Source: UBA2862 sp045637485 (GTDB lineage: Bacteria > Bacillota > Clostridia > Christensenellales > Aristaeellaceae). From it: 5,594 nt of DNA. The stretch lies in the NCBI GenBank assembly GCA_045637485.1, contig JAZTZK010000385.1:1-5594 (forward strand). Reading direction: 5' to 3'. The position numbers and the translations under genes were made by a program. Every line of letters begins with the position of its first letter. The stretch's first letter is position 1. Shown in pieces: positions 1-4,872 of this stretch. The notes beneath the pieces are model-generated. The model was not told where the DNA came from. It was given only the letters and a program-made list of their open reading frames with translations, and searched no databases.

Positions 1-144
1 AGAATACAAGGCCTTGTCAGGATAGAGAATCAAGCATCCATTCGCGTATTGGAAAAGAATGGATATCTCAGGGAAGGCTTGCTGCACCATTATCCTTTCG
101 GGCGTGAATTTCATGATGTGGTGATGCTTGCAATCGTCAGATGA
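1..144 (+). CDS. GNAT-family N-acetyltransferase, C-terminal end (partial)
   Basis: Frame 1 is open from the first base to a TGA at 142-144 and gives 47 residues. The peptide contains ENQASIRVLEKNGYLREG, the motif of RimJ/RimL-type GNAT acetyltransferases (N-x-x-S-x-x-V-L-E-K-x-G-[FY]) that lies in the last helix and strand of the acetyl-CoA binding fold. It ends with a short strand (DVVMLAIVR) typical of these proteins. GNAT enzymes move an acetyl group from acetyl-CoA to an amine; this fragment does not reveal the substrate (protein N-terminus, aminoglycoside, polyamine or other). The start and the catalytic first half lie to the left of the window. About 75 bases separate it from the next gene, so the two may or may not share a transcript. 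The family is well supported; the specific function is unknown. Confidence 0.85.
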   Translation, partial: RIQGLVRIENQASIRVLEKNGYLREGLLHHYPFGREFHDVVMLAIVR

Positions 145-219
145 ATTCCGGTTTTCCGAACCGACGCGCTTTCAGGGAATATGGAAAGCATGAGAATAAC
201 TGATGTGGGGTAGAGAATT

Positions 220-765
220 ATGAGAACGGTCATTGTCTACGGCTCGCAATATGGAACCGCGAAACGATACGCCGAGGCGCTTGCCAGAAGAACGGAATCT
301 GAGATCAGAAGTTATGAAGATCCGATGGATTATGATGTCTATGACAACATCGTATATATAGGCGCATTGTATGCCGGAGGCGTGCTGGGGCTGAAAAAGA
401 CCTTGTCCGTAATCCATGATCTTCAAAACAAAAAGATCGTGATTGCGACCGTTGGCCTGGCGGACCCCAATGACAGGGAAAACACAGAAACCATTCGAAA
501 CGGCCTGAAGAAGCAGCTTCCGGAGAATATCTGTAATCACGCGAGAATCTTTCATCTGAGAGGCGGGATAGATTACTCGCGTCTCAATCTGAAGCACAGG
601 ACGATGATGGCCCTGTTGTACAGAAAGGCCAAAGGACTGCCGGAGGAGAAAAAGACTGCGGAAGTTAAGGCGATGATCGATACATACGGCAAGTGCGTGG
701 ATTTTGTCGACCTAAACAGTCTGGACCCAATCATCCGTGAAATCGGATATGAAACCACATCGTGA
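220..765 (+). CDS. Flavodoxin-domain protein (HemG-like, Flavodoxin_5 type)
   Basis: This complete 181-residue protein begins MRTVIVYGSQYGTAKRYAE. Residues 7-15 (YGSQYGTAK) match the FMN phosphate-binding loop of flavodoxins. Residues about 44-58 (IVYIGALYAGGVLG) correspond to the second flavin loop, and the HLRGGIDYSRLNLKHRTMMALL stretch near residues 112-133 resembles the HemG and clostridial flavodoxin-domain subgroup rather than short electron-transfer flavodoxins. HemG of enterobacteria oxidises protoporphyrinogen. No haem gene is visible here, so a general cytoplasmic FMN redox role is safer than a haem assignment. The start at 220 is preceded by a purine-rich GGGGTAGAG (207-215). The TGA stop at 763-765 overlaps a possible GTG start of the next frame, but a better start for that gene lies at 801. 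Length is about normal for the group and no key segment is missing. Confidence 0.88.
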   Translation: MRTVIVYGSQYGTAKRYAEALARRTESEIRSYEDPMDYDVYDNIVYIGALYAGGVLGLKKTLSVIHDLQNKKIVIATVGLADPNDRENTETIRNGLKKQLPENICNHARIFHLRGGIDYSRLNLKHRTMMALLYRKAKGLPEEKKTAEVKAMIDTYGKCVDFVDLNSLDPIIREIGYETTS

Positions 766-785
766 ATATCATCCCATCAAAAAAC

Positions 786-792
786 AGAGGTG
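786..792 (+). promoter_or_regulatory. Ribosome binding site deciding the start at 801
   Basis: AGAGGTG lies 8 bases before the ATG at 801. The alternative GTG at 762, which overlaps the flavodoxin stop, has no comparable purine tract ahead of it. The 801 start also removes a non-helical leader (NIIPSKNRGAD) that looks like translated spacer. Confidence 0.55.
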
Positions 793-800
793 CGGATATT

Positions 801-1004
801 ATGGAACGGATCGAAGCTTTTGAGGTGATGCTGAAAGCGGTGCTGGAGCAGTCCGAAGCGGAGCGGCAGAAGATGGAGGAACTGAAGGCGCAGGGCAGGG
901 AAAAGTCCGCGACCTATCGACAGTATCTCGGCAATCGCCTGTTCTACAATCAACTGTTTGCGCTGTACAGGCAATACGGCCTGATCGACCAGCGGGGAGA
1001 GTGA
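801..1004 (+). CDS. Small helical protein of unknown function
   Basis: This 67-residue ORF begins MERIEAFEVMLKAVLEQ. The first ~40 residues are rich in E, K, Q and A with hydrophobic residues spaced as in an amphipathic helix or short coiled coil. A second, more hydrophobic segment follows (GNRLFYNQLFALYRQYGLID). There is no signal peptide, membrane span or metal motif. I do not recognise a named family, though similar ~65-residue proteins with a conserved [YF]RQ...YGL[IL] ending seem familiar from clostridial genomes. That is memory, not a search result. Its stop (TGA 1002-1004) lies 5 bases before the ATG of the EamA fragment, and its final codons GGGGAGAG form that gene's SD, so the two were probably translationally coupled. 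It may be a small cytosolic protein once co-expressed with the transporter. Confidence 0.7.
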   Translation: MERIEAFEVMLKAVLEQSEAERQKMEELKAQGREKSATYRQYLGNRLFYNQLFALYRQYGLIDQRGE

Positions 1005-1009
1005 ACGCG

Positions 1010-1225
1010 ATGTGGTGGCTGTTTTCGTTGGGCTCGGCAGTGTTTGCGGCACTGACGTCGATATTGGCGAAGATCGGCATCGAGGGCGTCAAATCCCCTG
1101 CAGTTTTCCTGTGTATGGGAAATCGACGGGTATGCAAAGGCGTGAATCCGCCATTTCAGCCGAAAGAAGATATACGCAAAGGGGAGAAGAATTATGTTCT
1201 GGGACAGGGTGGCATCGGTCTATGA
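1010..1225 (+). pseudogene. EamA/DMT-family transporter, N-terminal fragment only
   Basis: The ATG at 1010 follows GGGGAGAG (995-1002), and a GTG at 1001 is a poorer alternative. The first 29 residues (MWWLFSLGSAVFAALTSILAKIGIEGVKS) form a hydrophobic helix plus loop that I recognise as the start of EamA-type drug/metabolite exporters, where AALTSILAKIGIEGV is a conserved opening. After the serine codon ending near 1096 the resemblance stops. The frame continues as non-hydrophobic sequence rich in P, K, R and G to a TGA at 1223-1225, inside the next gene. EamA proteins usually have ten helices in about 280-300 residues; the other nine are absent here and not visible in other frames. This is therefore a 5' remnant left by a deletion or replacement and cannot transport anything. 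The family call rests on a short segment. Confidence 0.65.
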
Positions 1226-1790
1226 CCTGTTCGAGGATGTCTATAACCGGAAGGTCTATCGGGGGACGGGCAAAACCGTCGCGGCGGAGCTCAGGCCCAC
1301 GGACGAGGTGCTGGAGTGCGCTTGCGGCACCGGGGCCATCAGCGTGGTCATCGCCCCGGCGTGCAGGCATCTGATCGCAACGGATTATTCGGAGGGAATG
1401 CTCAGGCAGGCCGCGAAAAAGACCAGGCAGTGCGGCAACGTTGAAGTCCGCAGGGCGGATATGACGCGGCTGGATTTTGAGGAAGGGCGCTTCGACGTCG
1501 TGGTCGCCGGAAACGTCATTCACCTTTTGGATGACCCGGTCTGCGCGGTCAAGGAGCTGATGCGGGTCTGCAGGCCCGGCGGCAAGGTGATCATCCCCAC
1601 CTATATCAACATTTACAACGGCAGGCCCAGCAGGCTGGTCAAGCTGTTTGAGAAGGCCGGAGCCCATTTCAAGCGGCAGTTCGATTTGGAGGGCTATAAG
1701 CGGTTCTTTGAGGAAGCCGGATACAAGGACGCGGCGTATCATGTGGTGGAAGGGAAAATGCCCTGCGCGGTTGCCGTGATCAGGAAGTGA
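1194..1790 (+). CDS. Class I SAM-dependent methyltransferase
   Basis: This complete 198-residue protein follows a strong SD (AAAGGGGAG, 1178-1186) with a 7-base spacer. Motif I is VLECACGTGA (residues 39-48), the glycine-rich SAM loop with E41 in the usual acidic position. D64 in ATDYSEGML is the residue expected to bind the ribose hydroxyls, and A88-D89 in RRADM fits the adenine contact. FDVVVAGNVIHLLDDP (100-115) is motif IV and RPGGKVII (127-134) the post-motif strand. This is the Methyltransf_11/25 architecture (UbiE/COQ5-like). The acceptor cannot be read from the sequence; related proteins act on quinones, small metabolites or lipids, and many are uncharacterised. The gene lies between two truncated genes, yet it is intact with its own SD, so it is probably expressed. 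Its TGA stop is immediately followed, in the same frame, by the hydrolase remnant. Confidence 0.92.
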   Translation: MFWDRVASVYDLFEDVYNRKVYRGTGKTVAAELRPTDEVLECACGTGAISVVIAPACRHLIATDYSEGMLRQAAKKTRQCGNVEVRRADMTRLDFEEGRFDVVVAGNVIHLLDDPVCAVKELMRVCRPGGKVIIPTYINIYNGRPSRLVKLFEKAGAHFKRQFDLEGYKRFFEEAGYKDAAYHVVEGKMPCAVAVIRK

Positions 1791-2447
1791 AGGGGCAACG
1801 AGGGGAAACAAATCGAGATTTGTGGAGGCAAGGGCAATACGCCGAAGCTCCGCAGGATCAGGCCCTACGGCAAGCAACACCTGTATTCCGGCGGTGGCAG
1901 CACCCTTGCGGAACTGGCGTTCACAAGAATCACAGGGACGACGCTGCGCGAAGCCTTCAGGAAAGAGGTCGCCGAACCACTGGGACTGACCCGTACCGGC
2001 TTTTTCCAGCCGCTTGACGAGGACCTGGTCGCCAATGCCGCGTTCAGCGGCAGGCTCGGTCTTCGCGAAGATCCTGCGCATAGGTACCATTATTACCCGG
2101 AGCACGCCGCCGCGGGCCTGTGGACGACGCCCACGGAGTTGGTAAAGACAGGCCTTGCCGTTTCCAGGAGCTATCGCAGGGGAGGCTTCCTCAAAAAGAA
2201 GACCGCGCGGCACATGATGACGCCGGTCATGGATGACTACGGGCTTTGCCTGGGCGTTTGGGAATCGGAAGCCTGCAGAGACAGCGTTGCCGGTCATGGC
2301 GGAGACAATTGGGGCTTTTTGACCGGCTGGGTCTTTTCCCGCAGGAAGGATATCTGCGTTGCCATCATGCACAACAACGAGACAAAAGCAGCCCGCAAGG
2401 CGATGAACGACATCGCCTGCGAGATCTACAAAAACGCAAAAGAATAA
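1791..2447 (+). pseudogene. Serine hydrolase / class C beta-lactamase-like protein, 5'-truncated remnant
   Basis: The frame is open from just after the methyltransferase stop to TAA at 2445-2447 (218 codons) but has no ATG, GTG or TTG until a TTG at 2139. The peptide matches the second half of the PF00144 beta-lactamase-related family. LYSGGGSTLAELAFTRITG (1881-1937) is the region around the catalytic-tyrosine motif, with SGGG where others often have SGGGY. EPLGLTRTGFF follows, then PEHAAAGLWTTPTEL, and GHGGDNWGF (2292-2318) holds the HxG-like third motif. The upstream half with the SxxK nucleophile is absent, because the methyltransferase occupies that space. Homology probably begins around 1824-1845 (GGKGNTPKL). 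Intact members hydrolyse or transfer peptides and esters, usually outside the cytoplasm; this one should be inactive. It ends normally with a helix (KAMNDIACEIYKNAKE), so only the 5' side was lost. Confidence 0.8.
1808..1823. repeat. Perfect 7-bp inverted repeat with 2-base centre
   Basis: ACAAATC and GATTTGT flank a GA centre, making a 16-base near-palindrome. It lies 18 bases after the methyltransferase stop and just before the point where hydrolase homology begins. It could be a regulator operator, a small hairpin with a CGAG loop, or chance. No T-run follows, so it is not a normal intrinsic terminator. Confidence 0.4.
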
Positions 2448-2485
2448 AAAAGCAGGCGACAGCCGTCCGATGTACGGCGATTCCA

Positions 2486-2528
2486 CCCGCAAAAAGCTGT
2501 TAGCCTCAAACAGACAGTTTATTGCGGG
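2486..2528 (+). other. Long imperfect hairpin overlapping a ribosome binding site
   Basis: CCCGCAA (2486-2492) pairs with TTGCGGG (2522-2528). AAGCTGT (2494-2500) pairs with ACAGTTT (2514-2520), allowing one G-T wobble. A single A-A mismatch (2493/2521) joins the two stems, and the loop is 13 bases (2501-2513). The result is 14 pairs in a 15-position stem. Its 3' arm contains most of GCGGGAG (2524-2530), the SD-like sequence before the ATG at 2536. No T-run follows on either strand, so an intrinsic terminator is unlikely. The pairing is seen directly; any regulatory role is inference. Confidence 0.55.
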
Positions 2529-2535
2529 AGAAAAA

Positions 2536-2598
2536 ATGAACGTGAAAATCGATATGCTGCTTCAATCGCCGAATTGGATCATGCTGTTTTATCGGTGA
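2536..2598 (+). CDS. Possible 20-residue leader or remnant ORF
   Basis: ATG at 2536 follows GCGGGAG (2524-2530) by 5 bases and opens a 20-codon frame (MNVKIDMLLQSPNWIMLFYR) ending at TGA 2596-2598, 29 bases before the HAD gene start. It is rich in hydrophobic residues and resembles neither a signal peptide nor a known toxin. It may be a leader peptide tied to the preceding hairpin, the 5' stub of a deleted gene, or chance. The good SD and spacing are the only positive evidence. Confidence 0.25.
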   Translation: MNVKIDMLLQSPNWIMLFYR

Positions 2599-2611
2599 CA
2601 TTGGCATGCGC

Positions 2612-2620
2612 GAAGAAGGG
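2612..2620 (+). promoter_or_regulatory. Ribosome binding site deciding the start at 2628
   Basis: GAAGAAGGG lies 7 bases before the ATG at 2628. The frame is open further upstream to an alternative TTG at 2574, but that start has no SD, and the 18 extra residues would precede the first beta strand that normally begins HAD proteins (MRIYVDFDD). Confidence 0.65.
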
Positions 2621-2627
2621 GTTAACG

Positions 2628-3233
2628 ATGCGAATCTATGTTGATTTTGATGATTGCCTCTGCGAGACAGGAAGATCGTTCTCACAGCTGGCTGCACAAT
2701 TGTTCGGCAGGGACGTACCCTATGAGAACATGAGATTCTTTGAACTGAACAAATCCTTCGACTTGAATGACGAGCAGTTCGAGCGGTTGATGATTCAAGG
2801 ACATGAGCCGGAAAAGCTGCTGTCCTATGAAGAGACTCCGGGAGCATCCTCCGTCATCAACGAATGGATATCCTGTGGACATGAGGTATCGGTCGTTACG
2901 GGCCGTCCGTTCAGCGCCTATGAACCATCCCGCGAATGGCTTGACGCTCACGGACTTCAGAATGCCAGGCTTTTTTGCCTCAACAAATATGGCCGGGACG
3001 GTTTCATCAAAGACAGCGATTTCAGCCTCGAACTGGAGGATTACTACAGGATGAAGTTTGATTTCGCCGTGGAGGATTCGCCCAAGGCATTCAAATTCTT
3101 TGATCACCTTCCGGATTTACGGGTGCTGGTCTTTGACAGGCCATGGAACCGGGATTGTGCATTTCCCAACGGGAAATACACCAGATGCTTCGACTGGGAG
3201 AGTATAAGGCGTATTGTTGCAAAGCACACCTGA
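2628..3233 (+). CDS. HAD-superfamily phosphatase, YqfW / 5'-nucleotidase (NT5C)-like
   Basis: This 201-residue protein begins MRIYVDFDDCLCET. D6 and D8 form the HAD motif I (DxD) that supplies the aspartyl nucleophile and the general acid. T91 in VSVVTGRP is motif II, a lysine near residues 120-143 (K120 or K143) is the likely motif III base, and E149-D150 in FAVEDSP is the Mg2+-binding motif IV. The insert between motifs I and II (residues 15-85) is a helical cap, as in deoxyribonucleotidase-like members and the uncharacterised YqfW group. Such enzymes remove phosphate from small phosphorylated metabolites, often nucleotides, in the cytoplasm. All catalytic residues look present and length is normal. 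It lies 15 bases before the MBL-fold gene, suggesting a shared transcript. The superfamily is certain; the substrate is not known. Confidence 0.88.
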   Translation: MRIYVDFDDCLCETGRSFSQLAAQLFGRDVPYENMRFFELNKSFDLNDEQFERLMIQGHEPEKLLSYEETPGASSVINEWISCGHEVSVVTGRPFSAYEPSREWLDAHGLQNARLFCLNKYGRDGFIKDSDFSLELEDYYRMKFDFAVEDSPKAFKFFDHLPDLRVLVFDRPWNRDCAFPNGKYTRCFDWESIRRIVAKHT

Positions 3234-3248
3234 TCAGGGGAGACAGAC

Positions 3249-3968
3249 ATGAACATCATCAACCTTGGCAATCGCGTCGTCAACAACTATCTCATTCCCG
3301 GTGGGGACGGATACATCCTGATCGACACGGGCTATCCGAACGGGTTCTACCGATTCCAACGGAAGCTCAGGAAGGCCGGCGTCGATCCAGGGCAGATCCG
3401 GCTTGTCTTTCTGACCCATGCCCACGACGATCATGCCGGCTTCCTGAACGACGTCCTGGAGGCGACGGACGCGAAGGTCATCCTTCATCCGAAGGCGATC
3501 GACGGTTTGAAGCGTGGGCAGAATTCCTTTGAAGGCGGTTGCTCCAGCCGCCTCGCATACGGCTTCTGCCTGATCCTTTCGATGCTCGGCAAGGGCGCGC
3601 ACCGCTATCCCGCGCTCCGGGAGGAATTCATGGATCGCCTGATTCCAATCGACTCCGATGCCTTCCAGACCATGAAGCTTCCGTTTGAGGTCGTCGAGAC
3701 GCCCGGGCATACTGCGGACCACATTGCCCTGGTGAAGGATGGGATCATGTTCTGCGGCGACGCGGCCATGAACAACTTTCCAAGCCGCCACCGGGTGATC
3801 ATCTGGATCGAGGACCTTCGTCAATACAGGCGGTCCTGGGAGACGATCCTGAAAATCAATCCGGCGATGCTCTTTCCGGCGCACGGCAAGCCGTTTCAGA
3901 CGTCGGATTTGGAAGAATACCTTCCGCGCCTTGACCGGATACGGCTGTATCCGCTGAAGCAGGCATGA
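3249..3968 (+). CDS. MBL-fold metallo-hydrolase (glyoxalase II-like)
   Basis: This complete 239-residue protein starts at an ATG preceded by CAGGGGAGA about 7 bases upstream. THAHDDHAGF (residues 56-65) is the HxHxDH metal motif (H57, H59, D61, H62). H154 (ETPGHTADH), D171 (FCGDAAM) and H212 (FPAHGKPF) complete the two-metal site, so a functional zinc or iron centre is expected. The opening (NYLIPGGDGYILIDTG) is the usual first sheet. The insert at residues 85-135 is longer than in minimal glyoxalase II proteins and may shape the substrate pocket. Related proteins hydrolyse thioesters, lactones or phosphoesters in the cytoplasm; no recognition feature settles this. Its stop overlaps ATGA at 3965, so the next protein is probably made from the same mRNA. 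Confidence 0.93.
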   Translation: MNIINLGNRVVNNYLIPGGDGYILIDTGYPNGFYRFQRKLRKAGVDPGQIRLVFLTHAHDDHAGFLNDVLEATDAKVILHPKAIDGLKRGQNSFEGGCSSRLAYGFCLILSMLGKGAHRYPALREEFMDRLIPIDSDAFQTMKLPFEVVETPGHTADHIALVKDGIMFCGDAAMNNFPSRHRVIIWIEDLRQYRRSWETILKINPAMLFPAHGKPFQTSDLEEYLPRLDRIRLYPLKQA

Positions 3969-3991
3969 CCGCCCGGCAAAGAAACGACGAC

Positions 3992-3997
3992 GGGAAG
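3992..3997 (+). promoter_or_regulatory. Ribosome binding site deciding the start at 4004
   Basis: GGGAAG sits 6 bases before the ATG at 4004. The in-frame ATG at 3965 overlaps the upstream stop and the ATG at 3998 directly abuts the purine tract, so 4004 has the best spacing. Confidence 0.5.
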
Positions 3998-4003
3998 ATG
4001 GAT

Positions 4004-4297
4004 ATGAAACGATATGAATACGATGCGATTTTGCATGAGACTTTGGATAACGGCGGAGCTTTTGTGGCTTTCCCGTGGGATGTCCGTCAGGAGTTTGGGA
4101 AAGGCCGTGTGAAGGTCCATGCCCAATTCGACGGCATCCCCTATGACGGCAGCATTGTCAATATGGGCCTCAAGAATGAAGACAGATCGATTTGCTATAT
4201 CATCGGCGTATTGAAGGCGATCCGAAAAGCTCTGAACAAGTCGAATGGCGATAGGATTCATGTGATCATAGAGGCCGGAGAAAGCCAGGGAAACTGA
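4004..4297 (+). CDS. DUF1905 domain protein
   Basis: From the preferred ATG the product is 97 residues (MKRYEYDAILHETLDNGGAFVAFPWDV). It matches DUF1905 along its length: an opening strand with Y-E-Y-D-A, the GAFVAFPWDVRQEFGKGRVKV core, FDGIPYDGSIVNMG, then a KAIRKALNKSNGDRIHVII end. DUF1905 is a small beta-barrel-like domain, found alone or fused to a YdeI/OmpD-associated C-terminal domain. Its function is not established; here it stands alone. An earlier ATG at 3965 would overlap the MBL-gene stop (ATGA) and add 13 charged residues (TARQRNDDGKMD) with no counterpart in the domain, so translational coupling from there remains possible. A 23-base gap leads to the membrane-protein gene, consistent with one operon from the HAD gene onward. 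Confidence 0.85.
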   Translation: MKRYEYDAILHETLDNGGAFVAFPWDVRQEFGKGRVKVHAQFDGIPYDGSIVNMGLKNEDRSICYIIGVLKAIRKALNKSNGDRIHVIIEAGESQGN

Positions 4298-4320
4298 AAG
4301 GCGTAGAAAGGATATATGAT

Positions 4321-4776
4321 ATGCTCATTGCGATAGAAAGCGCCGTTCTGTGTCTGTTGTTCACCCTGATGGTGTACTTGATGTCTCGCGAGCCGATCAA
4401 GGCCCTGTACAATTATCCGCCAAAGATCCAGGAACGGGTACGGTCGCTCGATGCATACAAGGATCAGATCCCCACGCAGCAGAACAAGGTGGCCGCCAAG
4501 ACCTGCGCCTCCCTGCTGATTGTCGTCATCCTCAGCCTGTTCCTGCGATATGTGAATGGCTATACGACGTTTGGAAAAGCCTTTGGTTACGGCTTCCTGC
4601 TGTGGACGATCGTGAACCTCTGGGACGTGATCGTGCTGGACATCCTCTGGTTCTGCCATGATCCGCGATTCGTGTTCAAGGGCACCGAGGAGAAGGTGAC
4701 AATACGCTCAGTCATTTTGATAAGGCCCAAAAACGGGCTTTGTCCAGCTCAAATACATACAAGCATGTTTGGGTGA
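4321..4776 (+). CDS. Small polytopic membrane protein, probably C-terminally truncated
   Basis: The ATG at 4321 follows AGAAAGG (4305-4311). The 151-residue frame predicts three membrane segments: residues 2-21, 61-78 and about 87-112. YNYPPKIQERV (30-40) and the LLWTIVNLWDVIVLDILWFCHDPRF...KGTE block (93-123) match an uncharacterised clostridial membrane-protein group that I recall as about 160-180 residues. In those, GTE is followed by a charged stretch (often ...YKDYWFH) and a final membrane helix. Here, after KGTEEKV (ending near 4698), the frame runs into a polar tail (TIRSVILIRPKNGLCPAQIHTSMFG) with no final helix. The break coincides with the left end of an inverted-repeat segment. I infer truncation by insertion or deletion; a natural divergent ending is possible. 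Function is unknown. Confidence 0.65.
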   Translation: MLIAIESAVLCLLFTLMVYLMSREPIKALYNYPPKIQERVRSLDAYKDQIPTQQNKVAAKTCASLLIVVILSLFLRYVNGYTTFGKAFGYGFLLWTIVNLWDVIVLDILWFCHDPRFVFKGTEEKVTIRSVILIRPKNGLCPAQIHTSMFG

Positions 4777-4872
4777 TTTATGATACGGTGAGTGGTTCCG
4801 ATTATAAGGCCGATGCCCCGATTTGTCCAATACTGCGTCGCTATGGTCGGACATTGGAAAAGACTATTGTCA
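4697..4872. repeat. ~176-bp segment bounded by imperfect 12-bp inverted repeats (possible MITE-like remnant)
   Basis: TGACAATACGCT (4697-4708) is matched on the other strand by TGACAATAGTCT (4872-4861), with 10 of 12 positions identical and the outer 8 perfect. The segment begins where the membrane-protein homology ends, and its right end supplies the stop codon of the minus-strand trans-sulfuration gene. Inside are a GC-rich hairpin (4722-4741), the 8-base direct repeat ATAAGGCC (4720-4727 and 4804-4811) and a weaker stem of TCCAAT (4826-4831) with ATTGGA (4853-4858). No clear target-site duplication flanks it. No convincing protein is encoded, although one plus frame stays open across it. 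A small non-autonomous element, or a fragment of a larger one, is the leading idea. Confidence 0.35.
4722..4741. terminator. Hairpin between convergent genes, possible weak terminator
   Basis: AAGGCCC and GGGCTTT form a 7-bp stem (one G-T pair) around the loop AAAAAC. It lies between the plus-strand membrane gene and the minus-strand trans-sulfuration gene, where a shared terminator is expected. Neither side has a proper T-run (TTTGTCC on plus, TTATC on minus), so termination would be weak. Confidence 0.3.

Noticed and set aside
149..163. Small hairpin (CGGTT/AACCG) after the GNAT stop as a terminator
   Set aside because: The stem is only about 5 bp and no T-run follows.
172..597. 141-codon minus-strand frame opposite the flavodoxin gene
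   Set aside because: It has no motif and no SD, and lies antisense to a clearly real flavodoxin protein.
762..800. GTG at 762 as start of the 67-residue gene (80-residue version)
   Set aside because: It overlaps the flavodoxin stop but lacks an SD, and the extra residues look like spacer; the ATG at 801 has AGAGGTG at good distance.
1788..1790. TGA recoded as an amino acid, joining methyltransferase and hydrolase
   Set aside because: TGA also ends the flavodoxin, HAD, MBL and trans-sulfuration genes at natural C-termini, and no stop-proximal structure for selenocysteine insertion was seen.
2462..2478. Hairpin GCCGT/ACGGC after the hydrolase remnant as a terminator
   Set aside because: The stem is 5 bp with a 7-base loop and no downstream T-run; it may be incidental.
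1089..2492. 467-codon open frame on the minus strand, the longest in the window
   Set aside because: It is antisense to the methyltransferase and the hydrolase remnant, which both use the same plus frame. It shows no domain, and its composition (P, A, R, G, H, D) is that of a codon-phase shadow in GC-rich genes.
2486..2528. Integron attC site, given the run of unrelated co-oriented single genes and this hairpin
   Set aside because: The outer arms lack the RYYYAAC and GTTRRRY core sites, and no similar hairpins separate the other genes.
3234..3884. 216-codon minus-strand frame opposite the MBL gene
   Set aside because: It is a shadow of a gene with all metal ligands in place and has no recognisable domain.
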